Shown here piece after piece: positions 1 to 7,092 of a stretch of DNA of 9,847 nucleotides. Each line of letters begins with the position of its first letter. Within the stretch, counting starts at the first letter, position 1. This DNA is from Lysobacterales bacterium (lineage in GTDB: Bacteria > Pseudomonadota > Gammaproteobacteria > Xanthomonadales > Rhodanobacteraceae): contig JAAFHE010000086.1 in assembly GCA_013298265.1 (NCBI GenBank), positions 1-9,847 of the forward strand, read 5' to 3'. The notes under the pieces were generated by a model, which was not told where the DNA came from, searched no databases, and was given only the letters and a program-made list of their open reading frames with translations. The position numbers and the translations under genes are program-made.

Positions 1-54
1 CTCCGCGTCGGGTCCGGACAGTTCGATGAGTTCGGCGGGGGCGGGCAGCGGCAA
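1..54 (-). CDS. ygfZ: YgfZ/GcvT-like folate-binding protein, N-terminal fragment (runs off left edge)
   Basis: The minus strand carries an open frame that leaves the window at base 1. Its last visible residues read PAPAELIELSGPDAE, which matches the N-terminal pattern of YgfZ-family proteins (L-I-x-L-S-G-P-D-A before the folate-binding fold). YgfZ is a tetrahydrofolate-binding protein related to eukaryotic IBA57. It helps assemble or maintain some Fe-S clusters, including those of radical-SAM enzymes. No ATG exists in this frame nearby. A TTG at 54-52 gives a plausible short N-terminus but has no clear ribosome site, and the frame stays open further upstream, so the start is unresolved. The gene is divergent from the complex II operon, with roughly 200 bases between them if TTG is used. 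Only about 18 residues are visible, so the call rests on one motif. Confidence 0.5.
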   Translation of the reverse strand, partial: MPLPAPAELIELSGPDAE

Positions 55-205
55 GCGGGTATCCGACGGATGCGAGGCGGCGAGTATCGCAAATCGCGGC
101 CGCGTGGGCCGCTCGCGGCAACCGCCTGTCCGACGCGCCTCCGCGGTGCACCCACGATTTTGGTCGCGGTGCGTGGCGACGGCGGCGTTGTGCACCGCGC
201 CAGGG

Positions 206-234
206 TTGTCAGTTGTGCCCACCGGCGTTACCCT
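206..234 (+). promoter_or_regulatory. Possible sigma-70 promoter of the complex II operon
   Basis: A -35-like TTGTCA (206-211, five of six bases to TTGACA) is followed after 17 bases by TACCCT (229-234), which keeps only the T, A and final T of the -10 consensus. It lies 20 bases before the ATG of the first operon gene, in the divergent gap with the ygfZ-like fragment. The position fits, but the -10 is weak and such matches arise by chance. No clear operator or terminator is visible in 55-253. Confidence 0.22.
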
Positions 235-253
235 TCGCGCCGATTCAAGACCT

Positions 254-424
254 ATGCCCGAATCCACTTCCCAGCCAGTTCCGTCTGACCGCGTCGTGCC
301 GGAGCCCAGTGCTCCTGCACCAACGGACGCTACCTCGCGTCCACGCGAAATCGGCGGCCGCCAGGGGCCGGAGCCGACCCGCTACGGCGACTGGGAGAAG
401 AATGGCCGCTGCATCGATTTCTGA
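254..424 (+). CDS. SDHAF4-type succinate dehydrogenase assembly factor (DUF1674)
   Basis: This encodes a 56-residue protein. Its N-terminal half is a low-complexity stretch rich in Pro, Ser and Ala. Its C-terminus (residues 31-56) is the DUF1674 signature, with GGRQGPEPTRYGDWEKNGRC followed by IDF at the end. The mitochondrial member, SDHAF4 (yeast Sdh8), binds flavinylated SdhA and protects it before it joins SdhB. The bacterial role is inferred from this and from the position directly ahead of sdhC. The frame is open further upstream to 26, but that extension is Arg/Ala-rich and unlike the family. The ATG at 254 gives the usual small size, although its ribosome site is weak. The gap to sdhC is about 90 bases, the widest in the operon, so sdhC may also have its own promoter. 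Confidence 0.8.
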   Translation: MPESTSQPVPSDRVVPEPSAPAPTDATSRPREIGGRQGPEPTRYGDWEKNGRCIDF

Positions 425-500
425 GGACGCGTGCGCGGCGTAACGTCCGCAACGCGCGATCGGTTTCGCGACAGCGTCGGATCGGAACCCCGGTTGGCGT

Positions 501-506
501 AAAGGA
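501..506 (+). promoter_or_regulatory. Ribosome binding site that sets the sdhC start
   Basis: AAAGGA lies eight bases before the ATG at 515. It overlaps the earlier in-frame ATG at 506, which has no room for its own Shine-Dalgarno. This favours 515 as the sdhC start, with a protein beginning MPQAARPKSPHLDIY. Confidence 0.55.
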
Positions 507-514
507 TGGCGACC

Positions 515-910
515 ATGCCTCAAGCGGCAAGACCCAAGTCACCGCACCTCGATATCTACCGTTGGCAGATACAGATGGTGTCCTCGATCCTGCATCGTGC
601 GGCAGGAGTCGCACTGGCCGCTGGCACCGTATTGCTGGTCTGCCTGCTTGCAAGCCTTGCCGCCGGCCCCGAGGCGTATGCCAAGGTGCAGAGTGCCGCC
701 GGCTCGGTCTTCGGCCAGCTACTGCTGCTGGGCTGGACCTGGTCGCTGGCCTACCATCTGTTGAATGGCTTGCGTCATCTGCTGGAAGACACCGGCCACG
801 GCTTCCAGATCAAGACCTTCGTCAAGACCGGCTGGGTCGCCGTCGCCGGTTCCCTGGTACTGACTGCTTTGGTCTGGGCCTGCGTGCTGTTGCAGCGGGG
901 TGGCGCATGA
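515..910 (+). CDS. sdhC: Succinate dehydrogenase cytochrome b556 large membrane subunit SdhC
   Basis: SdhC is a membrane anchor of complex II. With SdhD it holds heme b and the ubiquinone site that receives electrons from SdhB. The 131-residue protein opens with the family signature RPKSPHLDIY (6-15), followed by SILHR (24-28). By alignment to E. coli, the Ser and Arg of SILHR match quinone-site residues S27 and R31. The second signature, HLLNGLRH (81-88), supplies H81, which corresponds to heme ligand H84 of E. coli. Three hydrophobic helices lie near 30-50, 65-90 and 104-127. Its stop overlaps the sdhD start in an ATGA junction, indicating translational coupling. An upstream ATG at 506 would add three residues but leaves no ribosome site. 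Confidence 0.95.
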   Translation: MPQAARPKSPHLDIYRWQIQMVSSILHRAAGVALAAGTVLLVCLLASLAAGPEAYAKVQSAAGSVFGQLLLLGWTWSLAYHLLNGLRHLLEDTGHGFQIKTFVKTGWVAVAGSLVLTALVWACVLLQRGGA

Positions 911-1293
911 GCAAGCATTTGCGCACGCCGCTCAAGACCGTACGTGGACTCGGCTCTGCGCGCGGCGGCACCCACCATTTCACCATGCAGCGAATCACCG
1001 CCGTGGCCCTCGTGCCGCTGTCGCTCTGGTTTGTCTGGATCGCGCTGAGCCTTGTGCATCTCGATTACGCCGGCGCGCGTATGCTCATTGCGCATCCGGT
1101 CCACGCGGTGCTCATGGTGGCCTTCGTAATCAGCGTGTTCTGGCATGCGCAGCTCGGGCTGCAGGTTGTGATCGAGGACTACGTGCACGCACCGGGACTG
1201 GAGATCGCCTTCCAACTGGCCGTGAAATTCCTCTGCGTGCTCGGTGCGGTGGCCTGTGTCCTCGCCATCGCCCGCATCGCCCTCGGAAGCTGA
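907..1293 (+). CDS. sdhD: Succinate dehydrogenase membrane anchor subunit SdhD
   Basis: SdhD is the second membrane anchor of complex II, contributing to heme b and ubiquinone binding. The 128-residue protein carries an N-terminal [20 protein letters not shown] stretch (13-32), typical of the SdhD type common in alphaproteobacteria and Xanthomonadales. Three hydrophobic helices follow, near 31-52, 60-84 and 98-126. H80 in [14 protein letters not shown] sits where E. coli SdhD has H71, a conserved helix-2 His. D91-Y92 match E. coli D82-Y83, where Y83 contacts quinone. The start codon overlaps the sdhC stop by four bases. The sdhA ATG follows four bases after the stop. The frame is open upstream into sdhC, but that translation is not SdhD-like. 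Confidence 0.93.
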   Translation: MSKHLRTPLKTVRGLGSARGGTHHFTMQRITAVALVPLSLWFVWIALSLVHLDYAGARMLIAHPVHAVLMVAFVISVFWHAQLGLQVVIEDYVHAPGLEIAFQLAVKFLCVLGAVACVLAIARIALGS

Positions 1294-1297
1294 GCAC

Positions 1298-3085
1298 ATG
1301 CAAAGTTATAAGATTCAGCAGCACAAGTATGACGTGATCGTGGTCGGCGCCGGCGGCGCGGGCCTGCGCGCCACGTTCGGCATGGCCGCCAAGGGCCTCA
1401 ACACCGCGTGCATCACCAAGGTGTTCCCGACGCGCTCGCACACGGTTGCGGCGCAGGGTGGCATGTCGGCGGCCCTGGCCAACATGGGCGAGGATGACTG
1501 GCGCTTCCACTTCTACGACACCATCAAGGGCTCCGACTGGCTCGGCGACCAGGACGCGATCGAATACATGTGCCGCGAAGCGATTCCGGCCGTGATCGAG
1601 CTGGAACACTACGGTGTGCCTTTCTCGCGCACCGAGGACGGCAAGATCTACCAGCGTCCGTTCGGCGGCATGACCACGCACTACGGCAAGGGCACTGCGC
1701 AGCGCACCTGTGCCGCGGCCGACCGCACCGGGCACGCGATCCTGCACACGCTTTATCAGCAGTCGCTCAAGCACGATGCGCGGTTCTACATCGAGTACTT
1801 CGCGCTTGATCTGATCATGGATTCCGAGGGTGTCTGCCGCGGCGTGATCGCGCTGGACATGGCCGAAGGTACCTTGCATCTGTTCCGCGCGCATGCGGTA
1901 GTGCTCGCGACCGGCGGCTACGGCCGTGCGTACTTCTCGGCCACCTCGGCACATACCTGTACCGGCGACGGCGGCGGCATGGTCCTGCGCGCGGGCCTCC
2001 CGCTGCAGGACATGGAGTTCGTGCAGTTCCACCCGACCGGCATCTACGGCGCCGGCTGCCTGATCACCGAAGGCGTGCGCGGCGAAGGTGGCTATCTGAC
2101 GAATTCCAAGGGCGAGCGCTTCATGGAGCGCTATGCGCCCAACGCCAAGGATCTCGCCTCGCGCGACGTGGTCAGTCGCGCCATGACGATCGAGATCCGC
2201 GAAGGCCGCGGTGTCGGCACGAACGCCGACCACATTCATTTGAATCTCATGCACCTCGGTCCCGAGGTCATCAATGAAAAACTGCCCGGCATCGCCGAGA
2301 GCGCGCACATTTTCGCCGGTGTCGACGTTGCCAAGCAGCCGATTCCGGTGATCCCGACCGTGCATTACAACATGGGCGGCATCCCGACCAACTACCACGG
2401 CGAGGTCGTGCGCAAGCTCGGCGACAATCCGGACGCGGTCGTGCCGGGCCTGTTCGCGATCGGCGAGGCAGCCTGCGTCTCGGTGCACGGCGCCAACCGC
2501 CTCGGTTCCAACTCGCTGCTCGATCTGGTCGTGTTCGGTCGCGCCGCAGCCATCCGCGCGGCCCAGATCATCACCCCGGGCGCGCCGCACAAGGACATGC
2601 CGGCCAGTGCCTGCGACGCGGCGCTGGCGAACTTCGACCGCCTGCGCAACGCCAACGGCAGCCAGCCCACGGCGCAGATCCGCGCGACCATGCAGGCTGT
2701 GATGCAGAAGGACGCCGCGGTGTTCCGTACCGGCGCCACCCTCAAGCAGGGCTGCGTCAACATCTCCAAGACCTTCGACTCGTTCGACGACGTGCGCGTT
2801 ACCGACCGTTCGCTGGTGTGGAATTCCGACCTCATCGAAACGCTGGAGCTGCAGAACCTGCTCGGTCAGGCCGTCGCCACGATGTATTCGGCGGAGAACC
2901 GGCCGGAAAGCCGCGGCGCGCATGCACGCGAGGATTTCCCCGAACGCGACGACGCCGACTGGCAGAAGCACACGCTGGTCAACGTTGACGACAAGGGCAA
3001 GGTCGCGTTCGACTACCGTCCGGTGCACATGTATACCATGAGCGCGGATGTCGAGGTCGTTCCGCCCAAGCCACGCGTGTACTGA
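1298..3085 (+). CDS. sdhA: Succinate dehydrogenase flavoprotein subunit SdhA
   Basis: SdhA is the catalytic subunit that oxidises succinate to fumarate and passes electrons through covalent FAD to SdhB, on the cytoplasmic face of the inner membrane. The 595-residue product is close to E. coli SdhA (588). Visible features, in order: an FAD-binding Rossmann motif GAGGAG (17-22); [10 protein letters not shown], whose H48 corresponds to the FAD-linked His45 of E. coli; HPTG with H245; TEGVRGEGG (257-265); R289 in SRDVVSR, matching catalytic Arg286; H356 in HYNMGG; and R401 in [13 protein letters not shown]. No key residue is missing. GGAAG at 1285-1289, eight bases before ATG 1298, supports this start. 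The frame runs open to 1244, inside sdhD, but without family similarity. Confidence 0.98.
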   Translation: MQSYKIQQHKYDVIVVGAGGAGLRATFGMAAKGLNTACITKVFPTRSHTVAAQGGMSAALANMGEDDWRFHFYDTIKGSDWLGDQDAIEYMCREAIPAVIELEHYGVPFSRTEDGKIYQRPFGGMTTHYGKGTAQRTCAAADRTGHAILHTLYQQSLKHDARFYIEYFALDLIMDSEGVCRGVIALDMAEGTLHLFRAHAVVLATGGYGRAYFSATSAHTCTGDGGGMVLRAGLPLQDMEFVQFHPTGIYGAGCLITEGVRGEGGYLTNSKGERFMERYAPNAKDLASRDVVSRAMTIEIREGRGVGTNADHIHLNLMHLGPEVINEKLPGIAESAHIFAGVDVAKQPIPVIPTVHYNMGGIPTNYHGEVVRKLGDNPDAVVPGLFAIGEAACVSVHGANRLGSNSLLDLVVFGRAAAIRAAQIITPGAPHKDMPASACDAALANFDRLRNANGSQPTAQIRATMQAVMQKDAAVFRTGATLKQGCVNISKTFDSFDDVRVTDRSLVWNSDLIETLELQNLLGQAVATMYSAENRPESRGAHAREDFPERDDADWQKHTLVNVDDKGKVAFDYRPVHMYTMSADVEVVPPKPRVY

Positions 3086-3093
3086 GGATTCCC

Positions 3094-3444
3094 ATGGCGC
3101 GCGAGGGCGGGCTGATCGCATGGCAGTGGCAGGGCTATGAGCGCAATCATCGCGACCGGGCCAACCTGCTGCTGCACATCGTGCTCGTGCCGGCGTTCGT
3201 CGCCGGCATCCTCGCCACGGTGCGTTTCCTGACCTGGGGCCGCTGGCTCGCGGCGCTGCTCGCCTTCGTGTTCGCGCTTGTGGCGTTTGCGCTGCAAGGC
3301 GTCGGCCACAAGCGTGAGAGTAATGCGCCGGAACCGTTCCTCGGTCCGGCTGATTTCATTGGCCGCGTGTTCGTCGAACAGTTCATCACCTTCCCGCGCT
3401 TCGTGCTCAGCGGGCAGTGGGCGCGGAACCTGGGCCGTGGCTGA
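3094..3444 (+). CDS. Mpo1-like (DUF962/YGL010w-type) small membrane protein
   Basis: This is a 116-residue protein with two hydrophobic segments (about 25-46 and 50-68). Conserved-looking motifs are H19-x8-H28 followed by a VP, then Q68-G-V-G-H72-K-R-E75 and an APEPFLGP stretch. This layout resembles the DUF962/Mpo1 family. Yeast Mpo1 is an Fe(II)-dependent ER dioxygenase that removes one carbon from 2-hydroxy fatty acids during phytosphingosine breakdown. The bacterial substrate is unknown, and I do not infer an activity beyond the family. GAGGA (3084-3088) lies five bases before the ATG and overlaps the sdhA stop. The 3' end overlaps the next gene by eight bases. Its position between sdhA and sdhB means co-expression with complex II, but no direct role is shown. 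The family call is from motif memory. Confidence 0.65.
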   Translation: MAREGGLIAWQWQGYERNHRDRANLLLHIVLVPAFVAGILATVRFLTWGRWLAALLAFVFALVAFALQGVGHKRESNAPEPFLGPADFIGRVFVEQFITFPRFVLSGQWARNLGRG

Positions 3445-3832
3445 GGCCACTGCCATCGTTCCCGCGGGCGTGGCCGCATCCGAAGGCGGCTACGCGCACG
3501 GCTTGCGTGTCGCGGCGAGGCAGGAGCTGGTCTTCATCAGCGGCCAGATCCCGACGCTGGCCGATGGCAGCGTACCGGCGGGCTTCTACGCGCAATGCCG
3601 CGCCGTCTGGCGCAATATCGTCGCGACGCTCCAGGCTGCCGGCCTGGGTGTGGCCGATCTCGTCAAGATCACCACGTTTCTCACTTCGCGCGAATTCGCC
3701 GCCCGCAACGGCGCGATGCGGCGCGAAACGCTTGGTTCCCACCAGCCTGCCCTGAGCGTGATCGTCGCACAGACGCTCGATCCCGCCGGGCTGCTCGAAA
3801 TCGAGGCGATTGCCGCCTCACGGAGTCCCTAA
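3437..3832 (+). CDS. RidA/YjgF/YER057c-family protein lacking the catalytic arginine
   Basis: The 131-residue protein has the RidA fold signature: LVFISGQIP (31-39), a central [15 protein letters not shown] (56-70), VKITTFLT (76-83) and the terminal EIEAIA (121-126). RidA proteins are cytosolic trimers; true RidA hydrolyses reactive enamines/imines formed by PLP enzymes. The Arg that binds the substrate carboxylate (R105 of E. coli, in the PARS motif) aligns with L106 here (QPALS), counted 15 residues before EIEAIA. This is therefore probably another Rid subgroup of unknown activity. The start is a GTG at 3437, overlapping the previous gene by eight bases, with GGAA at 3425-3428 eight bases upstream. 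The frame extends upstream to 3278 inside the neighbour, but without RidA similarity. Its 3' end contains the sdhB ribosome site. Confidence 0.85.
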   Translation: MAEATAIVPAGVAASEGGYAHGLRVAARQELVFISGQIPTLADGSVPAGFYAQCRAVWRNIVATLQAAGLGVADLVKITTFLTSREFAARNGAMRRETLGSHQPALSVIVAQTLDPAGLLEIEAIAASRSP

Positions 3833-3833
3833 G

Positions 3834-4622
3834 ATGGCCGAGTTCACCCTGCCCAAGAATTCCAAAGTGCAGAAGGGCAAGCACTTCCCGGCGCCGGCCG
3901 GCGCGAGCAAGGTGCGCACGTTCAAGGTCTATCGCTGGAATCCGGATGATGGCCAGAACCCTCGCGTCGACAGCTACGATGTCGACATGGCTAGCTGCGG
4001 GCCGATGGTTCTGGACGCGCTGATCAAGATCAAGAACGAGATCGACCCGACCCTGACCTTCCGCCGCTCGTGCCGCGAAGGCATCTGCGGTTCCTGCGCG
4101 ATGAACATCGACGGCACGAACACGCTGGCCTGTACCAAGGCCGTAGGCGACTGCAGCGCGAAGGACGTGCCGGTCTATCCGCTGCCGGCCATGAGCGTGG
4201 TCAAGGACCTCGTGCCTGACCTGACCCATTTCTACGCGCAGTATGCGTCGATCAAGCCGTGGATCCGCACGCAGACCGCGCCGCCACCGGATGCCGAGCG
4301 GCTGCAGTCCAAGGACGATCGCGCCAAGCTCGACGGGCTGTATGAGTGCATTCTGTGCGCCTGTTGCTCGACCTCTTGCCCGAGCTACTGGTGGAACGGC
4401 GACCGCTACCTCGGCCCGGCCGTGCTGCTGCAGGCCTACCGCTGGATCATCGACAGCCGCGACGAGGACACCGGCGCGCGCCTGGATGATCTGGAGGATC
4501 CCTTCCGCCTGTATCGCTGCCACACCATCCTCAATTGCGCGCGCACCTGTCCGAAGGGACTGAACCCTGCGAAAGCGATTGCCGAGATCAAGAAGCTGAT
4601 GGTCCTGCGACAGGGCGCCTGA
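3834..4622 (+). CDS. sdhB: Succinate dehydrogenase iron-sulfur subunit SdhB
   Basis: SdhB carries electrons from FAD to ubiquinone through 2Fe-2S, 4Fe-4S and 3Fe-4S clusters. In the 262-residue protein, the N-terminal ferredoxin domain has C80, C85, C88 ([10 protein letters not shown]) and C100 for the 2Fe-2S cluster. The C-terminal domain has C172-x2-C175-x2-C178-x3-C182-P, then C229, C235 and C239-P-K-G, covering the 4Fe-4S and 3Fe-4S ligands. H230 follows C229 as in the quinone-site region of E. coli SdhB. All four 2Fe-2S cysteines are present, as in mitochondrial SDHB, where E. coli has Asp at the third. A positively charged N-terminal extension (about 1-27) precedes the ferredoxin domain. 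GGAG at 3822-3825, eight bases before ATG 3834, fixes the start, which is one base after the RidA-like stop. Confidence 0.97.
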   Translation: MAEFTLPKNSKVQKGKHFPAPAGASKVRTFKVYRWNPDDGQNPRVDSYDVDMASCGPMVLDALIKIKNEIDPTLTFRRSCREGICGSCAMNIDGTNTLACTKAVGDCSAKDVPVYPLPAMSVVKDLVPDLTHFYAQYASIKPWIRTQTAPPPDAERLQSKDDRAKLDGLYECILCACCSTSCPSYWWNGDRYLGPAVLLQAYRWIIDSRDEDTGARLDDLEDPFRLYRCHTILNCARTCPKGLNPAKAIAEIKKLMVLRQGA

Positions 4623-4628
4623 CGCGCG

Positions 4629-5072
4629 ATGACCGCCGAACACGCCAGCGTACCGCCCGTGCCGACGCAAGCACCGTCGCCGCTTCGCAGCGCATTGCGC
4701 TTCGTCGCCTACGTTGCCGCTGCCGGTCTCGTCACCGGCGTTGCCGTGTGGCTGCTGTTTCGCGTACTCGGCCCCGATGGCTGGCGCCTGGCGCGCACGC
4801 CGATCGGCTGGGTCGGGCTCTATCTCGCCCCGTTTGCGATCGGCTTCCTCGCGTTTTCGCGGCAAGCGGTGGCCGAGCGGGGCTGGAACAGCCTGCTGAT
4901 CGGCTGGCTTGCGACCGCGGTGTTTGCGCTCGGCATGAACATGACCAGTCTGAACGGCCCTGTCATGCTGCTCGCGATCCTCGTCTTCGTGCTTCCGATG
5001 AGTGCGCTCGGCACGCTGACGGCCTGGCTGCTGCTGCGGGGGCGCGCGACGCTGCCCGGGAATCCCGCGTGA
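4629..5072 (+). CDS. Unrecognised four-helix membrane protein between sdhB and sdhE
   Basis: I do not recognise this 147-residue protein. It has a Pro-rich polar N-terminus (1-20) and four hydrophobic segments near 24-47, 58-77, 87-105 and 111-136. It ends in a short basic and polar tail, so it should be an inner-membrane protein. No cofactor or catalytic motif is visible. It starts six bases after the sdhB stop without a clear ribosome site. Its stop overlaps the sdhE GTG start by four bases. It must therefore be translated with the complex II genes and may serve them, for example in membrane assembly, but this is only inference from position. Codon use looks like that of the neighbours. A transport or housekeeping role is equally possible. 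Confidence 0.8.
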   Translation: MTAEHASVPPVPTQAPSPLRSALRFVAYVAAAGLVTGVAVWLLFRVLGPDGWRLARTPIGWVGLYLAPFAIGFLAFSRQAVAERGWNSLLIGWLATAVFALGMNMTSLNGPVMLLAILVFVLPMSALGTLTAWLLLRGRATLPGNPA

Positions 5073-5317
5073 GCGATGCGACGGTCGCGCGGCTGCGCTG
5101 GCGCTGCCGACGCGGCACGCGCGAACTCGACGCGCTCGTCGGCTGGTGGCTGGACGCGCGCTACGCACAGTCTGATGCAGCGGCACAGAGCGCGTTCGCG
5201 GACCTGCTCGACGCACAGGACCCTGACCTCTGGAACTGGCTGGTCGGACGCGAGCGCGCGCCGCGCGCCGACTGGCAGGCCATCGTCGATGAAATCCGCC
5301 AGCGCGATCACGTTTGA
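5069..5317 (+). CDS. sdhE: FAD assembly factor SdhE (SDHAF2/Sdh5 family)
   Basis: SdhE is a small cytoplasmic protein that promotes covalent FAD attachment to SdhA (and FrdA). The 82-residue product has the diagnostic RGxxE motif at R15-G16-T17-R18-E19, inside WRCRRGTRELD. G16 falls at the same position as the functionally essential Gly16 of E. coli SdhE. The conserved DPDLWNWLVG (51-60) lies near the C-terminus, and the whole length is typical. The start is a GTG whose bases overlap the upstream stop (GTGA), with GGGAA at 5058-5062 six bases before it. The longer frame reading in from sdhB is out of register with any family. Its 3' end overlaps the ygfX-like gene by 29 bases. Confidence 0.92.
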   Translation: MSDATVARLRWRCRRGTRELDALVGWWLDARYAQSDAAAQSAFADLLDAQDPDLWNWLVGRERAPRADWQAIVDEIRQRDHV

Positions 5318-5738
5318 CCTACGGCCGTCGCGGCTGCTCGTCGCCGCCGTGCTGATCATCGCCGCACTTGCGGCGGCATCGGTCTGGCTCAGCGAACTGC
5401 GCCGCTGGCCCGGCGTCGCGATCCTGGCGTGCCTGGTGATCGCTGCGCTCGTGGCGTGGGCGCTGCCGCCGCTGCTGCGCCTGCGCTGGCTGCGTGCTGG
5501 CTGGAACGCCGACAGCCAGTGGAGCCTGCTAGACACCGCTCAGACTGCTGTGGGTGCGCAACTGCTCGACTGGAGCGCGCTGGGCCTGTCGCTGCGGCTG
5601 CGGCTGCGGACGAGCGCCGGTGAAACGGTGACCGTGCACCTGCTGCCCGACAATCTCGATCGCGACACGCGCCGACGCCTGCGCGTGCGTCTGACGCAGG
5701 AAACGGGGCGCATCGAGGTACCACCGACCTCCGGCTGA
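5289..5738 (+). CDS. ygfX: YgfX/CptA-like membrane protein paired with sdhE
   Basis: The 149-residue protein has two adjacent hydrophobic helices (about 16-36 and 42-60) followed by a cytoplasmic domain. The ITFDLRPSRLL start (7-17) and the C-terminal LLPDNLDRDTRRRLRVRLTQ (118-137) resemble E. coli YgfX (about 135 residues), which is encoded next to sdhE. YgfX interacts with SdhE in Serratia. It was earlier described as a CptA toxin acting on FtsZ/MreB with SdhE (CptB) as antitoxin, a role that is disputed. Here it most likely belongs to complex II or cell-envelope biology rather than a toxin-antitoxin system. The ATG at 5289 lies inside sdhE, with a weak AGG nine bases upstream. It is the last gene before a gap of about 100 bases with no obvious terminator. 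Confidence 0.78.
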   Translation: MKSASAITFDLRPSRLLVAAVLIIAALAAASVWLSELRRWPGVAILACLVIAALVAWALPPLLRLRWLRAGWNADSQWSLLDTAQTAVGAQLLDWSALGLSLRLRLRTSAGETVTVHLLPDNLDRDTRRRLRVRLTQETGRIEVPPTSG

Positions 5739-5837
5739 ACGTGGCCTCCGTACCGCCTTGCGCTGCTGTGGCGCGTATTGCACTCTCGCCCGGTTATCCG
5801 GTCTGAACCCGTTCCCCAAGGATTGCGACTCCCGGCC

Positions 5838-7079
5838 ATGTTCCGACCGCTAGAGCTGTTCATAGGCCTGCGTTACACGCGGGCCAAGCGTCGCAATCAT
5901 TTCATCTCCTTCATTTCCCTGGTCTCGATGGCCGGCATCGCGCTGGGCGTGACCGCGCTGATCGTCGTCATCTCCGTCATGAACGGCTTCGACAACGAGC
6001 TGCGCACACGCATCCTCGGCATGGTTTCGCACGCGACCATCAGCAGCGTCGACGGTCCGATGCAGGACTGGACCGGCGCGCAGAAACAGGCTGCCGCGAA
6101 CGAACACGTGCTCGGTTCGGCACCCTTCATCGAGCGTGAAGCCATGCTGCAGGGCACGCGCGTCGGCGGCGCGATCGTGCGCGGCGTGCTGCCGCAGGAA
6201 GAGCCGAAGGTCTCCGAAGTCCACCACAAGATGAAGGCCGGCAAGCTCGACGATCTCGTCGCCGGCGGCTTCGGCATCATTCTCGGGCGCGAACTGTCCT
6301 ACAAGCTCGGTGTCGATGTCGGCGAGCAGGTCGTGGTCTACGCACCGGAAATCCGCGCGACGCCGGTCGGTGCGGTGCCGCGCCTCAAGCGCTTCACGGT
6401 CGTCGGCATCTTCGAGATCGGCATGGAGGAATACGACGCCGGCCTTGCGATCGTGCACCTGCAGGATGCGCAGCGGCTGTATCAGGTCGACGGTCCCGAC
6501 GGCCTGCGCCTCAAGCTCGACGATATGTTCCGTGCGTTCGGCGTCGCGCGGCAGCTGTCGCAGGAACTCGGCAATTTCTATCGCGTACGCGACTGGATGC
6601 AGGGCCACGCGAACTTCTTCAAGGCGATCGCCATGGAGAAGCGTGTGATGTTCATGATCCTCTCGCTGATCGTCGCGGTCGCGGCATTCAATCTGGTCTC
6701 GACGCTGGTCATGCTGGTGCAGGACAAGCAGGCCGACATCGCGATCCTGCGCACGCTTGGCGCGAGCCCGCGCAGCATCATGGGGGTTTTCATGGTGCAG
6801 GGTGTCGTCGTCGGCGTGATCGGCATCGCGATCGGAACGCTGCTTGGCGTCGTGCTCGCGCTGAATCTTGAAAGCATCGTCAAGTTCGTCGAGCACAAGC
6901 TGCAGATTTCGGTATTGCCATCGGACGTCTACTACATCAGCGACCTGCCCTCGGACATGCACTGGGGTGACGTTGGCATGATCGCGCTGATGGGTTTCGC
7001 GTTCTCGTTGATCGCCACGGTGTATCCGGCCTGGCGCGCGGCGCGCACCCAGCCGGCGGCAGCGCTGCGCTATGAGTAA
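5838..7079 (+). CDS. lolC: Lipoprotein-releasing ABC transporter permease, LolC/LolE family
   Basis: This is the inner-membrane permease of the Lol system, which hands outer-membrane lipoproteins to the periplasmic carrier LolA. The 413-residue protein has the family N-terminus [20 protein letters not shown] (8-27), a first helix at about 22-46, a large periplasmic domain (50-265) and three helices near 268-292, 315-343 and 378-398. [12 protein letters not shown] (303-314) is the coupling loop that contacts Lol[18 protein letters not shown] is the usual C-terminal end. Only one permease gene lies beside lolD here, whereas E. coli has lolC-lolD-lolE, so it could act as a homodimer (LolF type). 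The ATG at 5838 matches the family start. Its best ribosome site, AAGGA at 5818-5822, is rather far at 15 bases. The 3' end overlaps the longer possible lolD start. Confidence 0.93.
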   Translation: MFRPLELFIGLRYTRAKRRNHFISFISLVSMAGIALGVTALIVVISVMNGFDNELRTRILGMVSHATISSVDGPMQDWTGAQKQAAANEHVLGSAPFIEREAMLQGTRVGGAIVRGVLPQEEPKVSEVHHKMKAGKLDDLVAGGFGIILGRELSYKLGVDVGEQVVVYAPEIRATPVGAVPRLKRFTVVGIFEIGMEEYDAGLAIVHLQDAQRLYQVDGPDGLRLKLDDMFRAFGVARQLSQELGNFYRVRDWMQGHANFFKAIAMEKRVMFMILSLIVAVAAFNLVSTLVMLVQDKQADIAILRTLGASPRSIMGVFMVQGVVVGVIGIAIGTLLGVVLALNLESIVKFVEHKLQISVLPSDVYYISDLPSDMHWGDVGMIALMGFAFSLIATVYPAWRAARTQPAAALRYE

Positions 7080-7082
7080 GGA
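7077..7082 (+). promoter_or_regulatory. Ribosome binding site favouring the GTG start of lolD
   Basis: TAAGGA is a full match to the anti-Shine-Dalgarno core. It lies ten bases before the GTG at 7093 and includes the lolC stop codon. The alternative ATG at 7072 has no such site. Confidence 0.45.
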
Positions 7083-7092
7083 TTTTTCCGCC

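Noticed and set aside
26..253. Upstream extension of the SDHAF4-like gene to an ATG at 26
   Set aside because: The added 76 residues are Arg/Ala-rich and unlike the family, and the region overlaps the divergent ygfZ-like start. The ATG at 254 gives the usual small size.
425..448. Inverted repeat GGACG (425-429) / CGTCC (444-448) after the SDHAF4-like gene as a terminator
   Set aside because: The stem is short, the loop is long and no T run follows, so it does not support termination.
1130..3121. A 663-codon open frame on the minus strand opposite sdhA
   Set aside because: It is exactly antisense to an intact, motif-complete sdhA. Its translation is rich in His, Arg, Asp and Val with no recognisable domain, as expected for the complement of a high-GC gene.
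4347..4382. Extra cysteine (C177) between the Fe-S ligands of SdhB as a possible novelty
   Set aside because: The [11 protein letters not shown] pattern is common in the SdhB family, including E. coli and mitochondria.
3681..5216. A 511-codon open frame on the minus strand across sdhB and its neighbours
   Set aside because: It crosses several real plus-strand genes, is Arg/Ala-rich and has no family motif.
5069..5738. sdhE-ygfX as a CptB/CptA toxin-antitoxin system
   Set aside because: SdhE has the RGxxE flavinylation motif and lies in the sdh operon, so the complex II maturation role is much better supported than the older toxin-antitoxin label.
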